Below are positions 24,890 through 24,974 of a stretch of 24,974 bases of DNA, one piece after another. Positions within the stretch are counted from its first letter, which is position 1, and each line of letters opens with the position of its first letter. The notes beneath the pieces were generated by a model. It was not told the DNA's origin, did no database searches, and saw only the letters and a program-made list of their open reading frames with translations. This DNA is from Stenotrophomonas raiganjensis (SeqCode) (GTDB lineage Bacteria; Pseudomonadota; Gammaproteobacteria; Xanthomonadales; Xanthomonadaceae): contig NZ_JAUTXR010000187.1 of NCBI RefSeq assembly GCF_030658505.1, positions 1 to 24,974 on the forward strand. Direction: 5' to 3'. The position numbers and the translations under genes are program-made.

Positions 24890-24974
24890 GTGGAGGGACC
24901 GTCAACATGATATCTGCGGATACCAGCCGACAGACGAGCCGAGCGATCCCCATCCCGCACCTTAACGTCGATAA

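Noticed and set aside
24535..24960. Minus-strand 141-codon open frame after xpsD
   Set aside because: It runs through the composite repeat, the 25-bp inverted repeat and the SMAG-like element; the protein is repeat-derived with no recognisable fold.

Overview
The window reads as chromosomal DNA of a GC-rich gammaproteobacterium of the family Xanthomonadaceae, most likely the Stenotrophomonas maltophilia complex. The grounds are: the XpsE-F-G-H-I-J-K-L-M-N-D order of type II secretion (T2SS) genes ending in a lipoprotein secretin; a 617-residue subtilisin-like preproprotease beside it whose size and architecture fit the major extracellular protease StmPr1; and intergenic GTAG-headed palindromes of the SMAG type. 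The species call is from memory of these families, with no database search.

All recognised genes lie on the + strand. Layout: (1) 1-150, a composite intergenic repeat; (2) 202-4086, purL, the large FGAM synthase of purine synthesis, closed by a strong intrinsic terminator; (3) 4087-4524, a comparatively AT-rich regulatory gap with palindromes, a candidate promoter and a foldable leader; (4) 4525-11706, a 2393-residue trimeric autotransporter adhesin (type Vc) with nine neck motifs and repeated head domains; (5) 11864-13717, the secreted S8 serine protease, closed by an intrinsic terminator; (6) 13854-24529, the eleven-gene xps T2SS operon, much of it translationally coupled by stop/start overlaps; (7) 24530-24974, a gene-free tail made of a second, inverted copy of the composite repeat, a SMAG-like element and a further hairpin.

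Functionally the centre of the window is an envelope and secretion block. XpsE (ATPase), XpsF/L/M/N (inner-membrane platform and linker), XpsG-K (pseudopilus) and XpsD (outer-membrane secretin) form one export machine. The protease next to it has a Sec signal, a propeptide and a C-terminal PPC domain, as expected of a T2SS substrate. The adhesin carries its own outer-membrane anchor and does not need the T2SS. No prepilin peptidase (GspO/PilD) and no PDZ-containing GspC are present; the peptidase must be encoded elsewhere, and XpsN takes the GspC role.

No CRISPR array, tRNA, rRNA, insertion sequence or prophage gene was recognised. The most unusual features are the internally repetitive adhesin, its recurrent head insertions, the regulatory leaders before the adhesin and the protease, and the inverted composite repeats at the two edges.
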